A stretch of DNA of 5,430 bases. It comes from Planctomycetota bacterium. Its GTDB lineage: Bacteria > Planctomycetota > Phycisphaerae > UBA1845 > CAIVHJ01. The notes beneath the pieces were generated by a model. The model was not told where the DNA came from and searched no databases. It saw nothing but the letters and a program-made list of their open reading frames with translations. Below are positions 4,536-5,430 of this stretch, piece after piece. Position numbers and translations under genes: made by a program. How positions within the stretch are numbered: position 1 is the stretch's first letter; every line of letters begins with the position of its first letter. The stretch spans positions 1-5,430 of the forward strand of contig JADFJZ010000145.1 of assembly GCA_022565195.1 (NCBI GenBank), written 5' to 3'.

Positions 4536-5220
4536 ATCGTGTCCCAAGTGCGGTGAATCCCTGCGTCGCGGGGCCAAATTCTGCCCGGCGTGTGGCGAAA
4601 AGTCGGCAGTTCCGGGAGGTACAACAATGAACTTCATGAAAGCGCTTTTGATACTCGTGGTTCTGCTCATCGGCTGCGGCGTTCTCGTCGGCGGCTGCGC
4701 CCTCAGCGGCTTCAACAAAGCCCGCACGCTTGACGAACTAGTGGAGAGCAAATGGCAAGAAATCGATAGCCAGTTACAGCGGCGATTCGATCTCATTCCC
4801 AATATAGTGGCAACCATCAAGGGCGTGACTGCCCAAGAGAAGGAAGTGTTTCTCGGAATCGCCGAGGCTCGAACGTCCTACCAAAAGGCAGACACGGTGA
4901 ACGGCAAGGCCAAAGCCGCAGGCCTTTTCCAATCCGCCCTGCGCGGTTTGGTCCTCAATATCGAAAAGTATCCCAATCTCAAATCAAATGAGAATTTCCT
5001 GAAGCTCCAGGACACGATCGAGGGCACGGAGAATCGGCTCACTGTGGCCCGCAAGACCTACAACGACTCCGTGCGCAAGTTGAACACGTTCGTCCGCCGA
5101 TTCCCCGGAAGCGTCTACGCCGGTTGGGCCGGCGTCGACAAAGCCGAGTACTTCAAAGTGTCCGAAGAGTCCAAGGAAAGACCAGACGTCGATTTCTCCG
5201 GTTCAGGCGACGAGGGCTGA
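4522..5220 (+). CDS. lemA: LemA family protein with N-terminal zinc ribbon (long form)
   Basis: One open frame of 232 residues from the GTG at 4522. Residues 7-24 are a zinc ribbon: CPKCG (7-11) and CPACG (21-25), four Cys in two CxxC pairs. Residues 36-61 form a hydrophobic segment with possible lipobox cysteines (Cys52 in 'LIGC', Cys59 in 'VGGC'). The LemA domain follows, with the hallmark 'QEIDSQLQRRFDLIPNIVATIKG' (split at 79-101), a long helical bundle, and the typical ending 'VRRFPGSVYAGWAGV...YFKV...PDVDF'. LemA proteins are membrane-anchored helical proteins of about 190 residues whose role is not settled. An internal ATG at 4627 with its own excellent ribosome site would give a standard 197-residue LemA without the ribbon. 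The gene overlaps the TPM stop by 14 nt. The LemA call is firm; use of the long start is inferred from the intact ribbon and the ribosome site. Confidence 0.88.
   Translation: MRAGKSCPKCGESLRRGAKFCPACGEKSAVPGGTTMNFMKALLILVVLLIGCGVLVGGCALSGFNKARTLDELVESKWQEIDSQLQRRFDLIPNIVATIKGVTAQEKEVFLGIAEARTSYQKADTVNGKAKAAGLFQSALRGLVLNIEKYPNLKSNENFLKLQDTIEGTENRLTVARKTYNDSVRKLNTFVRRFPGSVYAGWAGVDKAEYFKVSEESKERPDVDFSGSGDEG
4614..4629 (+). promoter_or_regulatory. lemA: Second ribosome site and internal ATG for short LemA
   Basis: GGGAGGT (4614-4620) lies six nt before the ATG at 4627, which begins 'MNFMKALL' directly ahead of the hydrophobic segment, as in ordinary LemA proteins. The site is within the zinc ribbon-LemA frame and strongly suggests that a ribbon-free form is made, whether or not the long form is. 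Confidence 0.7.
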
Positions 5221-5230
5221 AACCACCCAC

Positions 5231-5272
5231 TACTGGGTACTGGGTACTGGATACTCGCTACTCGCTACTTTT
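5231..5272. repeat. Tandem heptamer repeat TACTNNN
   Basis: Six consecutive 7-nt units begin with TACT: TACTGGG twice, TACTGGA, TACTCGC twice, then TACTTTT. They start 11 nt after the LemA stop and run through the stop codon and last codons of the minus-strand acyltransferase. A 5-bp hairpin (ACCCA at 5225-5229, TGGGT at 5234-5238) overlaps the first unit. It has no T-run and is at best a weak terminator. Confidence 0.8.
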
Positions 5273-5430
5273 CATCGTCTCCGGCATGAGCCACTCGGCG
5301 AATTCGTTGGGATTGGACAGGCTCTTGATTTCCCGCGCCGGCAGTCCGACCACGGTGCTCATCGGCGGCACGTCCTTCAAGACCACTGCCCCCGCGCCGA
5401 TGACGGAGTCGTGACCCACGCGGACATGTT
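5258..5430 (-). CDS. C-terminal part of a hexapeptide-repeat acyltransferase (start beyond window)
   Basis: The last 56 residues of a protein read on the minus strand; the start lies past the right edge. 'HVRVGHDSVIGAGAVVLKDVP' (1-21, split) shows the six-residue periodicity of a left-handed beta-helix, and 'TVVGLPAREIKSL' carries the G-x-P-A-R motif that ends many acetyltransferases, including serine O-acetyltransferase and sugar O-acyltransferases. These enzymes move an acyl group from acyl-CoA to a hydroxyl or amine. The substrate cannot be told from this fragment. The end, 'FAEWLMPETMKSSE', is hydrophilic. The TAG stop (5260-5258) is formed by a unit of the heptamer repeat. The gene converges on lemA with only 37 nt between stops. 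Confidence 0.85.
   Translation of the reverse strand, partial: HVRVGHDSVIGAGAVVLKDVPPMSTVVGLPAREIKSLSNPNEFAEWLMPETMKSSE

Noticed and set aside
4343..4627. A proline-rich open frame on the minus strand
   Set aside because: It is the complement of the Gly-rich repeat (GGN read backwards as CCN), not a gene.

Overview
The window looks like bacterial chromosome of high G+C. The gene content (a TPR domain fused to a YggX-type iron protein, a DUF971 protein, an Uma2-family nuclease, a TPM/LemA membrane-protein pair, short palindromes and heptamer repeats between genes) fits Planctomycetota or a relative best. That placement is an inference from gene content, since no rRNA or other phylogenetic marker is present. 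I see no tRNA, rRNA, CRISPR array, transposase or phage gene.

Left part (1-1359, minus strand): a partial Uma2-family (DUF820) endonuclease-like gene runs off the left edge and has its own consensus -10 box. Upstream of it, a two-gene operon encodes a TPR-YggX fusion protein and then a Cys-rich DUF971 (GBBH-like N-terminal domain) protein, 13 nt apart. Both proteins carry several Cys clusters, which suggests joint metal or Fe-S handling.

Middle (1360-2929, plus strand): a divergent promoter region leads to a small stand-alone receiver-like protein that has lost key conserved residues. It is followed by a weak terminator and about 450 nt of non-coding DNA with several good inverted repeats. 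A perfect 9-bp inverted repeat then brackets the TTGACA -35 box of an unrecognised acidic 146-aa protein. After this comes a second leader with a perfect TATAAT and a long hairpin.

Right part (2930-5220, plus strand): three overlapping genes form a tightly coupled operon: a degenerate nucleotidyltransferase-fold protein, a secreted or membrane-anchored TPM-domain protein (YgcG-like, with a Gly-rich tail), and a LemA-family protein whose reading frame starts with a zinc ribbon. The LemA reading frame has two well-placed Shine-Dalgarno/start pairs, so it may make a long (ribbon-bearing) and a short form. TPM and LemA proteins are often encoded side by side, and both act at the membrane.

Right edge (5258-5430, minus strand): the C-terminal end of a left-handed beta-helix (hexapeptide-repeat) acyltransferase, convergent with the LemA gene. 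Its stop codon lies inside a tandem heptamer repeat.

Most of the window consists of recognisable families. The less ordinary points are the TPR-YggX/DUF971 pair, the zinc ribbon-LemA dual start, the inverted repeat around the 2271 promoter and the repeat elements at gene ends. I do not see a clearly new multi-gene system.
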